The notes under the pieces: model-generated
Database searches by the model: none
What the model was told of the DNA's origin: nothing
What the model saw: the letters and a program-made list of their open reading frames with translations, nothing else
Source of the DNA: Ruegeria sp. HKCCD7303
Lineage (GTDB): Bacteria > Pseudomonadota > Alphaproteobacteria > Rhodobacterales > Rhodobacteraceae
Direction of reading: 5' to 3'
Assembly (NCBI RefSeq): GCF_013111185.1
Contig: NZ_WVRE01000007.1
Location: 124,001-188,000 of the forward strand
DNA length: 64,000 nucleotides
Shown here: piece after piece, positions 27,250 to 35,975 of the stretch
Layout: every line of letters starts with the position of its first letter
Position numbering within the stretch: the stretch's first letter is position 1
Translations under genes and position numbers: made by a program

Positions 27250-27615
27250 TCAAAGGTCAGGGGGCCTGTATGGGCTATCTGGTTCATTCAGCTTGGCTTG
27301 GGCACTATCCTGGAGCTCTAGGTCAATATCACGTTGACCTTGAGCGGGTTCACCGTTCTCGACGAGCAATACCACTACTTGGCAGATAAAGGGATTACAT
27401 TCTCCGGTTCCAGAACTCTCTGGGTCATGATGATGACTTGGAACCGAGATGTCACCGCTGCTCATTGCTGATACAGAGTGTTTCGCAGTTTGCGCATGTT
27501 CTTCACAATGAATGCCAATGCAACCATTTGATACCGCGTGAGCAACGCCAGCTATGCCGGTCAGGATGACCAGAAAGCTAACCAAAAGCACAAATGGGTA
27601 TCGCCGGATGACCAT
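27250..27615 (-). CDS. small exported His/Cys-rich protein
   Basis: 121 residues. A signal peptide or anchor occupies residues 6-27. The rest contains Cys and His groups: NGCIGIHCEEHAQ, SHHHDPES and GECNPFICQ. These can bind Cu, Zn or a similar metal, and the pattern resembles DUF2946-type metal-linked exported proteins. It is upstream of the cytochrome/CopC/CopD genes on the same strand with a 96-base gap. Function not known. Confidence 0.68.
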   Translation of the reverse strand: MVIRRYPFVLLVSFLVILTGIAGVAHAVSNGCIGIHCEEHAQTAKHSVSAMSSGDISVPSHHHDPESSGTGECNPFICQVVVLLVENGEPAQGQRDIDLELQDSAQAKLNEPDSPYRPPDL

Positions 27616-27791
27616 GGTGCTGGACGCTACTGCACAGGAGCGTCCATGACAACGCCATACACTTCATCCTAACGGTTCTAGGTGTGGTGCTTGGTCTCGT
27701 GCGGGGGGGGGTGGTGTCGTATAGGACAGTGGCCGACGGAAGTTATAAATGCAGTGTCTGTACAGTGAGAGATACGCATGCAGCTTCATTT

Positions 27792-27816
27792 TGTGTCACA
27801 CCTGTGTGTCACACCG
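27792..27816 (+). repeat. island terminal repeats, right end
   Basis: TGTGTCACACC at 27792-27802 is followed at 27804-27816 by GTGTGTCACACCG, the exact 13-base copy of the left-end motif. They lie about 40-60 bases inside the tRNA-side boundary. Confidence 0.5.
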
Positions 27817-27852
27817 CTCTAATGCTTGCTATCTAGTTGTATTGTTAGGTTT

Positions 27853-27928
<76 letters not shown>

Positions 27929-28035
27929 ATCATGGTACCGTCGATGCGGTGAGCGGACGTTTAGGAGACAGTGACGGCAAGTGCAAGTCCAAAATTGGAT
28001 TTGAGCGTGAATTTCCGCCCCGCCTTCAGGTCAAA

Positions 28036-28063
28036 TGAAAAAGGCGACCCTTGGGGCCGCCTT
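28036..28063 (-). terminator. rho-independent terminator of the FYDLN gene
   Basis: On the minus strand AAGGCGGCCC and GGTCGCCTT form a stem with a short loop, followed by TTTTT. It starts about 10 bases after the stop codon. Confidence 0.65.
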
Positions 28064-28071
28064 CTGCTTGA

Positions 28072-28398
28072 TCAGTTGTCGTCTTCCGAGGACATGTCGG
28101 TAATGTCGTCCAAAGAAACGTCATCATTGTTGTCGTCATCGTCGTCCAGCAGATCGTCATCCAATTCGACGTCAACATTATCGTCATCGTCCAGAACCAG
28201 ATCCTCTTCTGACGCCTTTTCACGCGCCTTGACCGAAGCTGCATCTTCCGCATCCGCCGCGATCATGCGGCTTTTGGATGTTTCAAGCTCCACGATCTCG
28301 CCGGTGTAGGGGCTGATGATCGGGTCCTTGTTCAGGTCGTAGAACCGCTTACCGGTTGTCGGGCAAACGCGCTTTACGCCCCATTCTTCCTTGGGCAT
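28072..28398 (-). CDS. FYDLN acid-domain protein
   Basis: 108 residues. The N-terminus holds the family signature GVKRVCPTTGKRFYDLNKDP. The C-terminal 45 residues are almost entirely Asp/Glu/Asn with interspersed hydrophobic residues (DDDDNVDVELDDDLLDD type). This alphaproteobacterial family (TIGR02300) is small and of unknown function. A Cys-x-x-T-G-K-R pattern suggests a zinc-ribbon-like start. It is followed by a terminator and transcribed towards tRNA-Ala. Confidence 0.93.
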   Translation of the reverse strand: MPKEEWGVKRVCPTTGKRFYDLNKDPIISPYTGEIVELETSKSRMIAADAEDAASVKAREKASEEDLVLDDDDNVDVELDDDLLDDDDDNNDDVSLDDITDMSSEDDN

Positions 28399-28498
28399 GT
28401 CAAATCCCCTTGATATCAGGTGAGTCGTCTAAATGATTCAGCTCACCTGCCACAGGCAGAGGGCACTGTCAAAGTCTTTGCGCAAGAGAGGTCGCGAT

Positions 28499-29194
28499 AT
28501 GGGAGAGCACGCATTGCCAGGGACGCCGCCGGTGCCGCTGAGGCTGCGCAAATCAGCCCGGGCACGGCGTATCAGTTTGCGAATTTCTCAGTTGGATGGG
28601 CGGGTTACGTTGACGTACCCAATTGGCGTGCCAGAGACCGAGGCCCTGAACTTTGCGCGCACGAAAGAAGAATGGATTCGGCAGCATCTTGAGGACCGGC
28701 CGGATATGGCCAAGGTTCAGTTTGGGCAAACGATTCCAATTGAAGGCGTTGATCGGCGAATCGTGCCTGCTGTTGGCCGGCGGGTTTTGCTGCAAGCAAA
28801 CGAGGTCGCGGTTCCAGAGGGCGCAGAGGCGCGGCGGTTGGCGCGATTTCTTAAGGAATTGGCGCGGGACCGGCTAACCGGGGCGTGCGACGACTATGCG
28901 GCTATGCTGGGACGGCCTTATTCGACGCTGAGTCTGCGAGATACGCGGTCTCGTTGGGGTTCGTGCAGCTCGCATGGTGGGCTGATGTTCTCGTGGCGAC
29001 TGATCCTGGCGCCACCTGAGGTATTGCACTATGTGGCGGCTCATGAGGTGGCGCATCTTGCCGAAATGAACCATTCGCCTGCGTTCTGGGCGCAGGTCGA
29101 GAAGATCTTTGGTCCCTATCAACACCCTCGCCGCTGGTTGCGCGACAACGGGGCGGAGCTGCATCGCTTTAGATTTGATGATAAGCCGAGTTGA
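28499..29194 (+). CDS. YgjP-type (DUF45, M48-like) metallopeptidase
   Basis: 231 residues. The zinc motif is AAHEVAHLAEMNHSPAFW (HExxH with a downstream His), and SRWGSCSSHGGLMFSWRL lies upstream, both hallmarks of the DUF45 family. The start ATG at 28499 has AGAGAGG seven bases upstream. The frame extends further upstream but lacks a better start. It is divergent from the FYDLN gene. The role of these peptidases is not established. Confidence 0.88.
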   Translation: MGEHALPGTPPVPLRLRKSARARRISLRISQLDGRVTLTYPIGVPETEALNFARTKEEWIRQHLEDRPDMAKVQFGQTIPIEGVDRRIVPAVGRRVLLQANEVAVPEGAEARRLARFLKELARDRLTGACDDYAAMLGRPYSTLSLRDTRSRWGSCSSHGGLMFSWRLILAPPEVLHYVAAHEVAHLAEMNHSPAFWAQVEKIFGPYQHPRRWLRDNGAELHRFRFDDKPS

Positions 29195-29219
29195 CCTCGC
29201 GTGATTTTGTGATCACATA
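29191..29219 (+). promoter_or_regulatory. promoter/operator candidate before the GntR gene
   Basis: TTGACC (29191-29196) could be a -35 box. A perfect palindrome TGTGATCACA lies at 29208-29217, seven bases before the GntR start, in a position that would block transcription. It is a plausible autoregulatory operator. Confidence 0.35.
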
Positions 29220-29224
29220 AGCGC

Positions 29225-29872
29225 ATGATGAACGCGCGCACCTCCGAGACCCAAACAGCCACGCATGACCGGGTGTATCGGGTCCTGCGATCTCGAATCA
29301 TGCATGGAGAGATGGCGCCGGGTCAGGCACTGACCCTGCGCGGCATCGGCAAGGAATTCGGTGTTTCAATGACCCCTGCACGTGAGGCGGTGCGCCGTCT
29401 GGCTGCTGAAGGGGCGCTTTTCCTTTCTACATCGGGCCGTGTATCGACGCCGGAGCTGACAAATGACCGGATCGAGGAGTTGGCAGCGTTGCGGGCATTG
29501 TTAGAGGTCGAGCTGGCAAGCCGGGCTTTGCCGCGCGCGCATATCGCGCTGATCGATCGGTTGCAGAGCATCAACATGACCGTTGCCGAGATGGTGACCA
29601 AGCGAGACGCGGTTGGCTATATTCGGTCAAATCTGGAGTTTCACCGCACTTTGTATCTGCGCGCGCAAGCGCCTGCGATGCTTGCCATTGCCGAAACCGT
29701 CTGGTTGCAATTGGGACCAACAATGCGGGCGTTGTATGGGCGTCTGCGGCGCACTGAGCCCCCGCATTATCACAAGCTGATCATTGCTGCGCTAAAGGCC
29801 GGGGACGAGCCGGGTTTGCGGCTGGCGGTACGCTCGGATGTGACGCAGGGGTTGCGTTTGCTGGTGAGCTGA
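29225..29872 (+). CDS. GntR family (FadR subfamily) transcriptional regulator
   Basis: 215 residues. The N-terminal winged helix contains RVYRVLRSRIMHGEMAPGQ and FGVSMTPAREAVRRLAAEG. The C-terminal all-helical FCD domain binds a carboxylate, usually through a metal site (FHRTLYLRA). Two consecutive ATGs (29225, 29228) are possible starts. A palindrome directly upstream suggests autoregulation. The target genes are not obvious from the neighbours. Confidence 0.9.
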   Translation: MMNARTSETQTATHDRVYRVLRSRIMHGEMAPGQALTLRGIGKEFGVSMTPAREAVRRLAAEGALFLSTSGRVSTPELTNDRIEELAALRALLEVELASRALPRAHIALIDRLQSINMTVAEMVTKRDAVGYIRSNLEFHRTLYLRAQAPAMLAIAETVWLQLGPTMRALYGRLRRTEPPHYHKLIIAALKAGDEPGLRLAVRSDVTQGLRLLVS

Positions 29873-29984
29873 GCGGCTTCCCGCCGACATTGCATTGATG
29901 CCCTTCCTTTGCGCCACTCTACTGGCCTGAGAGGTTCTGCTGGGGTACTCTTGAGTCAAATCACAAACAAGAGCAGACCCCATC

Positions 29985-31115
29985 ATGATTTCGCGCCGCG
30001 CCTTTTCTATTTGTCTTGGATCAACATTATTGGCTGCCTGCACGGGCGGCAGTGCTCCGACTCGAGCCCCTGCATCCCGGATGCGGGCAGTTCCGAACGC
30101 GGGTTGGGATGCCTGGGTTGCCGGGTTCAAGACCCGCGCCACATCGCAGGGAATCTCCCAGACTACACTCGATCAAGCGTTTCGCGGGGCAGGGTATTTG
30201 CCCGACGTGATCGAACGCGACCGCAATCAGGTCGAGTTCAAGCGCTCGCTCGAGGATTATCTGGCCATCGCCGCCTCGGACGAGCGGATCGAAACCGGTC
30301 AGCAGATGCTTCGCAAATACAACGGCACCCTGGCGCAGATCGAGGCACAATATGGCGTGGACAAGGAAGTTGTCGTGGCCGTGTGGGGTCTGGAAAGCCG
30401 TTATGGCGCGCGTCGCGGCGATGTGCCTGTGATCTCGGCCACTTCGACGCTGGCCTATGACGGGCGACGCGGTGCGTTTTTCGAAAAGCAATTGGTCGCG
30501 GCTCTGCGTATCTTGCAGGAAGGCGATACCACACCCGCCAACATGACCGGCAGCTGGGCCGGGGCGATGGGGCATACGCAGTTCATCCCGACCTCTTACC
30601 TCGCCTATGCGGTCGATTTCACAGGGGATGGACGGCGCGATATCTGGTCCGAGGATCCGACGGATTCGCTGGCCTCTACGGCGTCGTATCTCGCGCGCGC
30701 CGGTTGGGTTCGGGGCCAACCCTGGGGAGGAGAGGTCGGAACGGTTTCGGGTACACCCGTCGCCGTGTTGCAACCGCAGACACCGGGGCCGCGCATTGCC
30801 GTGTTCCGTAACTTTCAGGTCATCAAGCGATATAACAATTCAGATAGCTACGCGATTGGTGTGGGCCATCTGGCAGACAGGATCGCAGGTGGTGCGCCGT
30901 TTCAGGCCTCGTTCGGACCGGACGCAAATGGTCTGACGTTGGAGGACCGTAAAGAGTTGCAACGCCGTCTGACATCCGCCGGGCATGACACCAAAGGCGC
31001 GGATGGGGTGATTGGCAAGAACACCACATCCGCCATCAGCGCTTATCAAACCGCAAATGGCTTGCCTGTCACGGGTGAACCTTCGATTGGTTTGCTGCGC
31101 CGCTTGGGCGGCTGA
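29985..31115 (+). CDS. lytic murein transglycosylase (MltB type) lipoprotein
   Basis: 376 residues. A lipobox (STLLAAC, Cys19 region) indicates an outer-membrane lipoprotein. The catalytic domain has VAVWGLESRYGARRGD with the acid Glu, and GAMGHTQFIPTSYLAYAVDF. The C-terminal 60 residues are a peptidoglycan-binding domain (LQRRLTSAGHDTKGADGVIG). It cleaves glycan strands to 1,6-anhydro-muropeptides during cell-wall turnover. It is convergent with accA four bases away. Confidence 0.92.
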   Translation: MISRRAFSICLGSTLLAACTGGSAPTRAPASRMRAVPNAGWDAWVAGFKTRATSQGISQTTLDQAFRGAGYLPDVIERDRNQVEFKRSLEDYLAIAASDERIETGQQMLRKYNGTLAQIEAQYGVDKEVVVAVWGLESRYGARRGDVPVISATSTLAYDGRRGAFFEKQLVAALRILQEGDTTPANMTGSWAGAMGHTQFIPTSYLAYAVDFTGDGRRDIWSEDPTDSLASTASYLARAGWVRGQPWGGEVGTVSGTPVAVLQPQTPGPRIAVFRNFQVIKRYNNSDSYAIGVGHLADRIAGGAPFQASFGPDANGLTLEDRKELQRRLTSAGHDTKGADGVIGKNTTSAISAYQTANGLPVTGEPSIGLLRRLGG

Positions 31116-31118
31116 CGG

Positions 31119-32081
31119 TTACGCCGCCAGCCCTTTTGAACCGATATCCAGGAATTTCTGACGGCGGTCCTGAATCAGGGCCGCTGCATCTTTTCCGTCC
31201 AGCTCTTGCAGCATGGCGGCGATGGCAGAGCGTACGGCTTCAACGGCTGCCGGACGATCGCGATGCGCACCGCCCTTGGGCTCGGTGATAATACGGTCGC
31301 AGACGCCCAGCTTATAAAGGTCCTGGGCAGTCAAGCGCAGCGCTTCGGCGGCCTCACGCATCTTTTCTGCGTCTTTCCACAAGATCGACGCGCAGCCTTC
31401 GGGCGAGATCACCGAATAGACCGAGTGTTCCAGCATTGCGACGCGGTTTGCCGTGGCAAACGCCACAGCGCCGCCGGACCCACCTTCACCTATAATAACC
31501 GAGACCAAAGGCACGCCGATTTTCAGGCACATCTCGGTTGACCGCGCGATGGCTTCTGATTGGCCGCGTTCTTCGGCTCCTTTGCCGGGATAGGCCCCGG
31601 CTGTATCGATCAGTGTAATAACCGGCAGGCCGAAACGCCCGGCCATCTCCATAAGGCGAACGGCCTTACGATAACCTTCGGGGCGGGCCATGCCGAAATT
31701 GCGCTCAATCCGCGATTTGGTGTCAGAACCTTTTTCGTGCCCAATCACCATAACCGGCTGATCGTTGAATCGTGCAAGGCCACCGATCACGGCCAGATCG
31801 TCGGCAAAGTTGCGATCGCCTGCCAGCGGCGTAAACTCGGTGAACAGAGCGTCCACGTAATCATTGCAGTGCGGGCGTTCCGGGTGACGCGCCACCTGAC
31901 ATTTCCGCCAGGGGGTCAAATCGGCGTACAGCTCTTCCAGCAGCTTTGCGGCTTTTGCATCCAGCGCGGCGGCTTCTTCGGACACATCCATTTCTTCGTT
32001 GGTGCGGGCCAGCGCACGCAGCTCTTCAGCTTTGCCTTCAATCTCGGCCAGCGGTTTTTCGAAATCCAGATACTGGGTCAT
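31119..32081 (-). CDS. accA: acetyl-CoA carboxylase carboxyltransferase subunit alpha
   Basis: 320 residues, normal for AccA. It starts [18 protein letters not shown]; the ATG at 32079-32081 has GAGAGG upstream and is preferred over a codon four residues earlier. Family motifs include [19 protein letters not shown] and [18 protein letters not shown]. With AccD it transfers carboxyl from biotin to acetyl-CoA, the first step of fatty acid synthesis. It is a single gene here. Confidence 0.96.
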   Translation of the reverse strand: MTQYLDFEKPLAEIEGKAEELRALARTNEEMDVSEEAAALDAKAAKLLEELYADLTPWRKCQVARHPERPHCNDYVDALFTEFTPLAGDRNFADDLAVIGGLARFNDQPVMVIGHEKGSDTKSRIERNFGMARPEGYRKAVRLMEMAGRFGLPVITLIDTAGAYPGKGAEERGQSEAIARSTEMCLKIGVPLVSVIIGEGGSGGAVAFATANRVAMLEHSVYSVISPEGCASILWKDAEKMREAAEALRLTAQDLYKLGVCDRIITEPKGGAHRDRPAAVEAVRSAIAAMLQELDGKDAAALIQDRRQKFLDIGSKGLAA

Positions 32082-32202
32082 GACGCCTCTCAACGCGGAA
32101 GTTCCCTGCTATATGGCCTGACGTTGCCCGGGATGCAACTCAGCAAGATTTGTGGCTTCGCACTATGCGACCACGGTTGGGCAAGAAGAAGGAAGGATGA
32201 CG

Positions 32203-33036
32203 ATGGCCACTAGCTATGAAGATCGCGTGCTGCGCGTTTTGGCTTATATCCACGACAACCCTGCCGGGGACTTGTCGCTGGATGCGCTGGCCGACGTGGC
32301 AGCGATGTCCAGGTTTCACTGGCACCGGGTGTTTCGCGCTCTGACCGGTGAAACCTGTGCGCAGGCGGTGCGTCGCGTTCGTCTGCACCGAGCGGCCACT
32401 TGGCTTGTGTGCACGGATCGGCCGATCACGGATATTGCAGCGTCTGTGGGATATCCCAATCCAAGTTCTTTTGCGCGGGCATTTTCTGATGCCTATGGCG
32501 GCAGCCCTGCCGCCTTTCGTAAAGCGGGTCAATTTCACCCCGCGCAACCTGATTTTAAAACCGGAGGATATCCGATGCATCCTGTCACAACCCGAACAGA
32601 ACCTGCCCGTCGTGTCGTCGCCTTGCCGCACAAAGGGGCTTATTCAGAGATCGGCAAAAGCTTTGAAGCTTTCGGAGCTTTGTGCGAGTCTCGCCAGCTT
32701 TGGCCGCAGGTTGGGCCAGTTCTGGCGTTATACTTCGATAGTCCCGATGATGTTCCCGAGGATCAATTGCGTAGTTACGCCGGGGCTGAATTCCGGGGTG
32801 CAACAACCCCTGAAGGGATGGAGGAGATGTCGATCGCCGGTGGCAAAACGGCTGTGTTGACTTACAAGGGGCCATACTCCGGAATTGCGGCTGCCTATCA
32901 CAGCCTGTTTGGCAACTGGCTTCCAGACTCAGGTGAAGAACCTGCAGACGAGCCGTGTTACGAGATCTACCTCAATGACCCTCGCGAAAAAGCGCCGGAT
33001 GATTTGCTGACCGAGATCTGCCTGCCCTTGAAGTGA
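32203..33036 (+). CDS. AraC family regulator with GyrI-like effector domain
   Basis: 277 residues. Two HTH motifs of the AraC type occupy residues 1-105 (LSLDALADVAAMSRFHWHRVF and ITDIAASVGYPNPSSFARAF). The C-terminal half is a SOUL/GyrI-like small-molecule domain (VVALPHKGAYSEIGKSF, LTYKGPYSGIAAAY) as in Rob and BmrR-type sensors. I chose the ATG at 32203, six bases after GGAAGG; an ATG at 32197 is too close to it. It probably responds to a hydrophobic or cationic compound. Confidence 0.9.
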   Translation: MATSYEDRVLRVLAYIHDNPAGDLSLDALADVAAMSRFHWHRVFRALTGETCAQAVRRVRLHRAATWLVCTDRPITDIAASVGYPNPSSFARAFSDAYGGSPAAFRKAGQFHPAQPDFKTGGYPMHPVTTRTEPARRVVALPHKGAYSEIGKSFEAFGALCESRQLWPQVGPVLALYFDSPDDVPEDQLRSYAGAEFRGATTPEGMEEMSIAGGKTAVLTYKGPYSGIAAAYHSLFGNWLPDSGEEPADEPCYEIYLNDPREKAPDDLLTEICLPLK

Positions 33037-33548
33037 TCCAAAGCGTATCAGGCGGGGTCCGCTTGGGCCCTGTCTTAGCTCTTTTTTGTGGATCAAAAGA
33101 ACCGATTCACCAGGCGGTGTTCTGCTGGCGGTTCAGGGTAAACCCGTCTTTCAATGGTCTGCTGCTCGGAAAGGATTCCTAAGGCTTCGTTTAATGCCAG
33201 ATTGCCATGCGGCAAGGCCTAGGGTTCGGACCCAGGGTTAATCGCAACCGGTCTTGCAGTTCACTTTGAACTTTGTCGCGACACTTACAGTGCACTGCGC
33301 TGAGTTCGCTGACGGTACAGTTGGTTTCAATATGATATTTACGGGGCGTTTTTCATAAAACACAGCACAAGGGTGCATCTTCATTGAACCTCTTGTTGGT
33401 GTTGCAAAACTTCGGGTTTGCTTCACTGAGTTGTGATTCACATCTGCAACAATCGCGTGAATGCTGCAATTCCGTCTCTTTTCCGCCGAAATCTGTGCTG
33501 ATAAGCGTTTATCTAAATGTTGGGGCGGTAAAAAGTGCGAGTGGGCAG
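33037..33548. other. intergenic region, nothing recognised
   Basis: 512 bases between the AraC gene and the Hint-related gene. Open frames on both strands lack ribosome binding sites or family features. No RNA gene or repeat was recognised. The base composition is lower in GC than the neighbouring genes. Confidence 0.4.
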
Positions 33549-34013
33549 ATGAGAGCCGGAGCAAACGGTCAAATAGCCATTTCTTGGAACCAGACAGAGC
33601 TTGATGAGCTTGAGGCACCGCCTTTGGCTTTTTTGGTCGTCGGGGCAGCATGGTCCTGGCGTGGTCAGGCCGTTTTTCTGAGCGAGAGTATCGAGCAGAT
33701 TGTTGAACGATCTGGAAGTGTCGGAAGAACCGCTTCTTCGACGAAGGATCGCTTTGCAGTCATTCGGGATATCACTGGGGACATGTGTGGCACTGTCGTG
33801 TTGACCAATGGCGCGCAAAGGTTCAGTGCGGATCTGGTCGTTCAGGAGGGTGATATTGATCCGACATTTGTCTTCACGAATGGATGCCCCCCACGGGACC
33901 AGGCCTTTTGGGTGAGCGAAGTGAGCGAGTTCGTCGCCTCGGCCTTTGTGCAGCCCGAGCCTGACACTACGGTTGTAAGCTTTCCCCGTCAGGCCCTGTC
34001 GCGGCACAGCTGA
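33549..34013 (+). CDS. Hint-domain protein N-terminal part, lacking the Hint domain
   Basis: 154 residues from the ATG at 33549. Residues 6-50 (GQIAISWNQTELDELEAPPL and VGAAWSWRGQAV) resemble the N-terminal domain of Roseobacter Hint (hedgehog/intein-fold) proteins, which I recall as xTFVISWSQTExDGLxxxP. In those proteins this domain is followed by a GxICFTPGT segment whose Cys begins the Hint domain. Here the chain ends VVSFPRQALSRHS: Ser replaces the Cys and the protein stops. It is either a degraded paralogue or a stand-alone version. The upstream frame is open but unconvincing. Function unknown. Confidence 0.6.
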   Translation: MRAGANGQIAISWNQTELDELEAPPLAFLVVGAAWSWRGQAVFLSESIEQIVERSGSVGRTASSTKDRFAVIRDITGDMCGTVVLTNGAQRFSADLVVQEGDIDPTFVFTNGCPPRDQAFWVSEVSEFVASAFVQPEPDTTVVSFPRQALSRHS

Positions 34014-34119
34014 TCCCAAGCGCGAACCAACTTCCTGTCGTCTTTTCCTGACGGGTCCGCGTCGGCGTGTTTTAGTGCCGCTCCTTTTCGTGATTCAATT
34101 CGCTTATTGACTCTGCCAA

Positions 34120-34254
34120 TCCTGCGGATATAAGCGCGGCTTCATTGGTGTTGGTGGCCCCCGCAAGGGGAAGCCTGTCATGGGGGAAACCTCAAGAGGA
34201 CAACGCCCTTCATAGTGGCCCTTTGGGCCTCGACCTGAACGAAGGAGATCAGCC
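34120..34254 (+). promoter_or_regulatory. structured rpsD mRNA leader
   Basis: CCCC-GCAA-GGGG (34159-34170) is a hairpin with a GNRA tetraloop, and GGCCC-TTT-GGGCC (34217-34229) is a second hairpin. A strong GAAGGAGAT lies just before the GTG start. S4 represses its own operon through leader structure in several bacteria, so this leader may serve that role here. Confidence 0.4.
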
Positions 34255-34875
34255 GTGACCAAACGCACGTCTGCCAAGTACAAAATTGACCGCCGGATGG
34301 GCGAAAACATCTGGGGTCGTCCGAAATCCCCGGTCAACCGTCGCGAATACGGCCCCGGCCAGCACGGACAGCGCCGCAAGGGCAAACTGTCGGACTTCGG
34401 TCTGCAGCTGCGCGCCAAGCAAAAGCTCAAAGGCTACTATGGCGACCTGACCGAGAAGCAGTTCCGCCGCATCTATGCCGAAGCCGTACGTGTGAACGGC
34501 GACACCGGTGAAAACCTGATCGGTCTGCTGGAGCGCCGCCTGGACGCTGTCGTTTATCGTGCCAAGTTTGTTGCGACCGTCTTTGCTGCTCGTCAGTTCG
34601 TCAACCACGGTCACGTCAAAGTAAACGGCAAGCGGGTCAACATCCCGTCCTACCGTGTCAAAGAAGGTGACGTGATCGAAGTGCGTGACAAATCCAAGCA
34701 ACTGGCCGTTGTTCTGGAAGCGGCCGCACTGGCAGAGCGTGATGTTCCGGATTACATCGACGCGGATCACTCGAAAATGACCGCCACTTTCGTGCGCGCA
34801 CCTGGTCTGGGCGATGTGCCTTACCCGGTTGTTATGGAGCCGAACCTGGTCGTCGAATTCTACGCGAAGAACTAA
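34255..34875 (+). CDS. rpsD: 30S ribosomal protein S4
   Basis: 206 residues, complete. It starts with GTG after GAAGGAG and encodes [20 protein letters not shown], the usual alphaproteobacterial S4 start. An S4 RNA-binding domain lies near residues 95-155 ([35 protein letters not shown]). It is a primary 16S rRNA-binding protein. It stands alone, not in the alpha operon, as in other Rhodobacterales, and is followed by a strong terminator. Confidence 0.97.
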   Translation: MTKRTSAKYKIDRRMGENIWGRPKSPVNRREYGPGQHGQRRKGKLSDFGLQLRAKQKLKGYYGDLTEKQFRRIYAEAVRVNGDTGENLIGLLERRLDAVVYRAKFVATVFAARQFVNHGHVKVNGKRVNIPSYRVKEGDVIEVRDKSKQLAVVLEAAALAERDVPDYIDADHSKMTATFVRAPGLGDVPYPVVMEPNLVVEFYAKN

Positions 34876-34898
34876 TCTTCGCCGACATACAGATTTCC

Positions 34899-34927
34899 AA
34901 GGCCGCGCAAGTTGCGCGGCCTTTTTT
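34899..34927. terminator. bidirectional rho-independent terminator after rpsD
   Basis: AAGGCCGCGCAA (34899-34910) and TTGCGCGGCCTT (34912-34923) form an almost perfect stem, followed by a six-T run. Read on the other strand, it can also end the convergent AraC gene, whose stop lies at its edge. Confidence 0.85.
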
Positions 34928-35810
34928 ATGCAGCGTTTTGCGTTCCAATGTCTTGCCTTGGGGAAACACCAAACTTGCGGGAATACTCCCGGCTGAATTG
35001 AGTGGGGCTTTCATATCCCACGTCAAACGCCGCTTGCGATACGCTTACCGCGCCGTGTGATAAAATCCGCCGTGCTTCGAGCAACTTGAGGTCTTTTTGA
35101 TATTGCAGCGGAGATTTGGCCGTCACCGATTTAAAATGCGCGTGAAAGGCTGAAACGCTCATCCCAGCGGTTTGCGCAAGGTCAGACACCGGTAGTGAGG
35201 TTCGAAAACCTGAGCGGATAACGTCAATCACCCGCGCGATTCGACTGGCGGGGCTGTCGCGCCATAGCATTTGCCGCAGCATTCCACCGTGATCCGCTTG
35301 TAGCAGTCTGTAATGAACTTCGCGGCTGATCATCGGGGCTAAAATCTGCGTGTCCATCGCGTTCTGACTGGCGCGAAACAGGCGGGTCATGGCATCGATT
35401 AGATCAGGTGTGGCTTTGGACGCAGCAAGGCTTTGTGCCATTTCGGGCGCTGCCGGTGCAGAGCCGACTTCATCATACAATCCACGAAGGATGGACAAGT
35501 TGAGTGAGAAGACAAGCCCGACATACGGTTTCTGCCGGCTCGCTTCGGTAACAGCGGCCAATACCGGGATGGAATGACTGACGATCAAAGAGTCGCCTGC
35601 TCCGAATTGGACAAGCCGATCTCCGATGTGTGTTTCCTTCTTACCTTGTAGAACTAGGCAGACGATGGGTTCATAAACCTGCGCCTCAATGGGTTTAGTT
35701 CTGATGTCATGTAACAGGCCGAACCCATCCAGTTTGGTCGTGTAGAACGGTTCACTTTCTGACTGTTCGTGTACGGCTTTGCAAATATCGGTGATCAGAT
35801 CAAACGTCAT
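34926..35810 (-). CDS. AraC family regulator (AraC_N type)
   Basis: 294 residues. The N-terminal cupin-like domain (EPIVCLVLQGKKETHIGDRL) precedes a C-terminal double HTH (VSDLAQTAGMSVSAFHAHF and SQAAFDVGYESPTQFSREYSR). The chosen ATG at 35810 has AAAAGG upstream; an ATG ten codons earlier has none. It is divergent from an SDR gene 165 bases away, a very common pairing in which the AraC protein controls the reductase gene. Confidence 0.9.
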   Translation of the reverse strand: MTFDLITDICKAVHEQSESEPFYTTKLDGFGLLHDIRTKPIEAQVYEPIVCLVLQGKKETHIGDRLVQFGAGDSLIVSHSIPVLAAVTEASRQKPYVGLVFSLNLSILRGLYDEVGSAPAAPEMAQSLAASKATPDLIDAMTRLFRASQNAMDTQILAPMISREVHYRLLQADHGGMLRQMLWRDSPASRIARVIDVIRSGFRTSLPVSDLAQTAGMSVSAFHAHFKSVTAKSPLQYQKDLKLLEARRILSHGAVSVSQAAFDVGYESPTQFSREYSRKFGVSPRQDIGTQNAA

Positions 35811-35975
35811 GCTGTAGCGCCTTTTGGTTATGCCCAGCATAGTTTGTGGGGCGTGTTCGCACCATTGAAAATCCGAAGCTTTGGAGAATCAGGCAGAAGT
35901 TGAGGAGGATCCGGCAGGTATTTCGCGGTGCGCAAAGTTATTTGTCTCTCAGGCTTATCATTGCGGAGAAAGACC

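Noticed and set aside
27044-27253. 69-codon Arg/Cys-rich frame upstream of the cytochrome gene
   Set aside because: Overlaps the cytochrome start, with no ribosome binding site and no recognisable features.
27703-27711. Run of nine Gs between the island's last gene and the tRNA
   Set aside because: It is in non-coding DNA. It might vary in length, but no gene would be switched by it.
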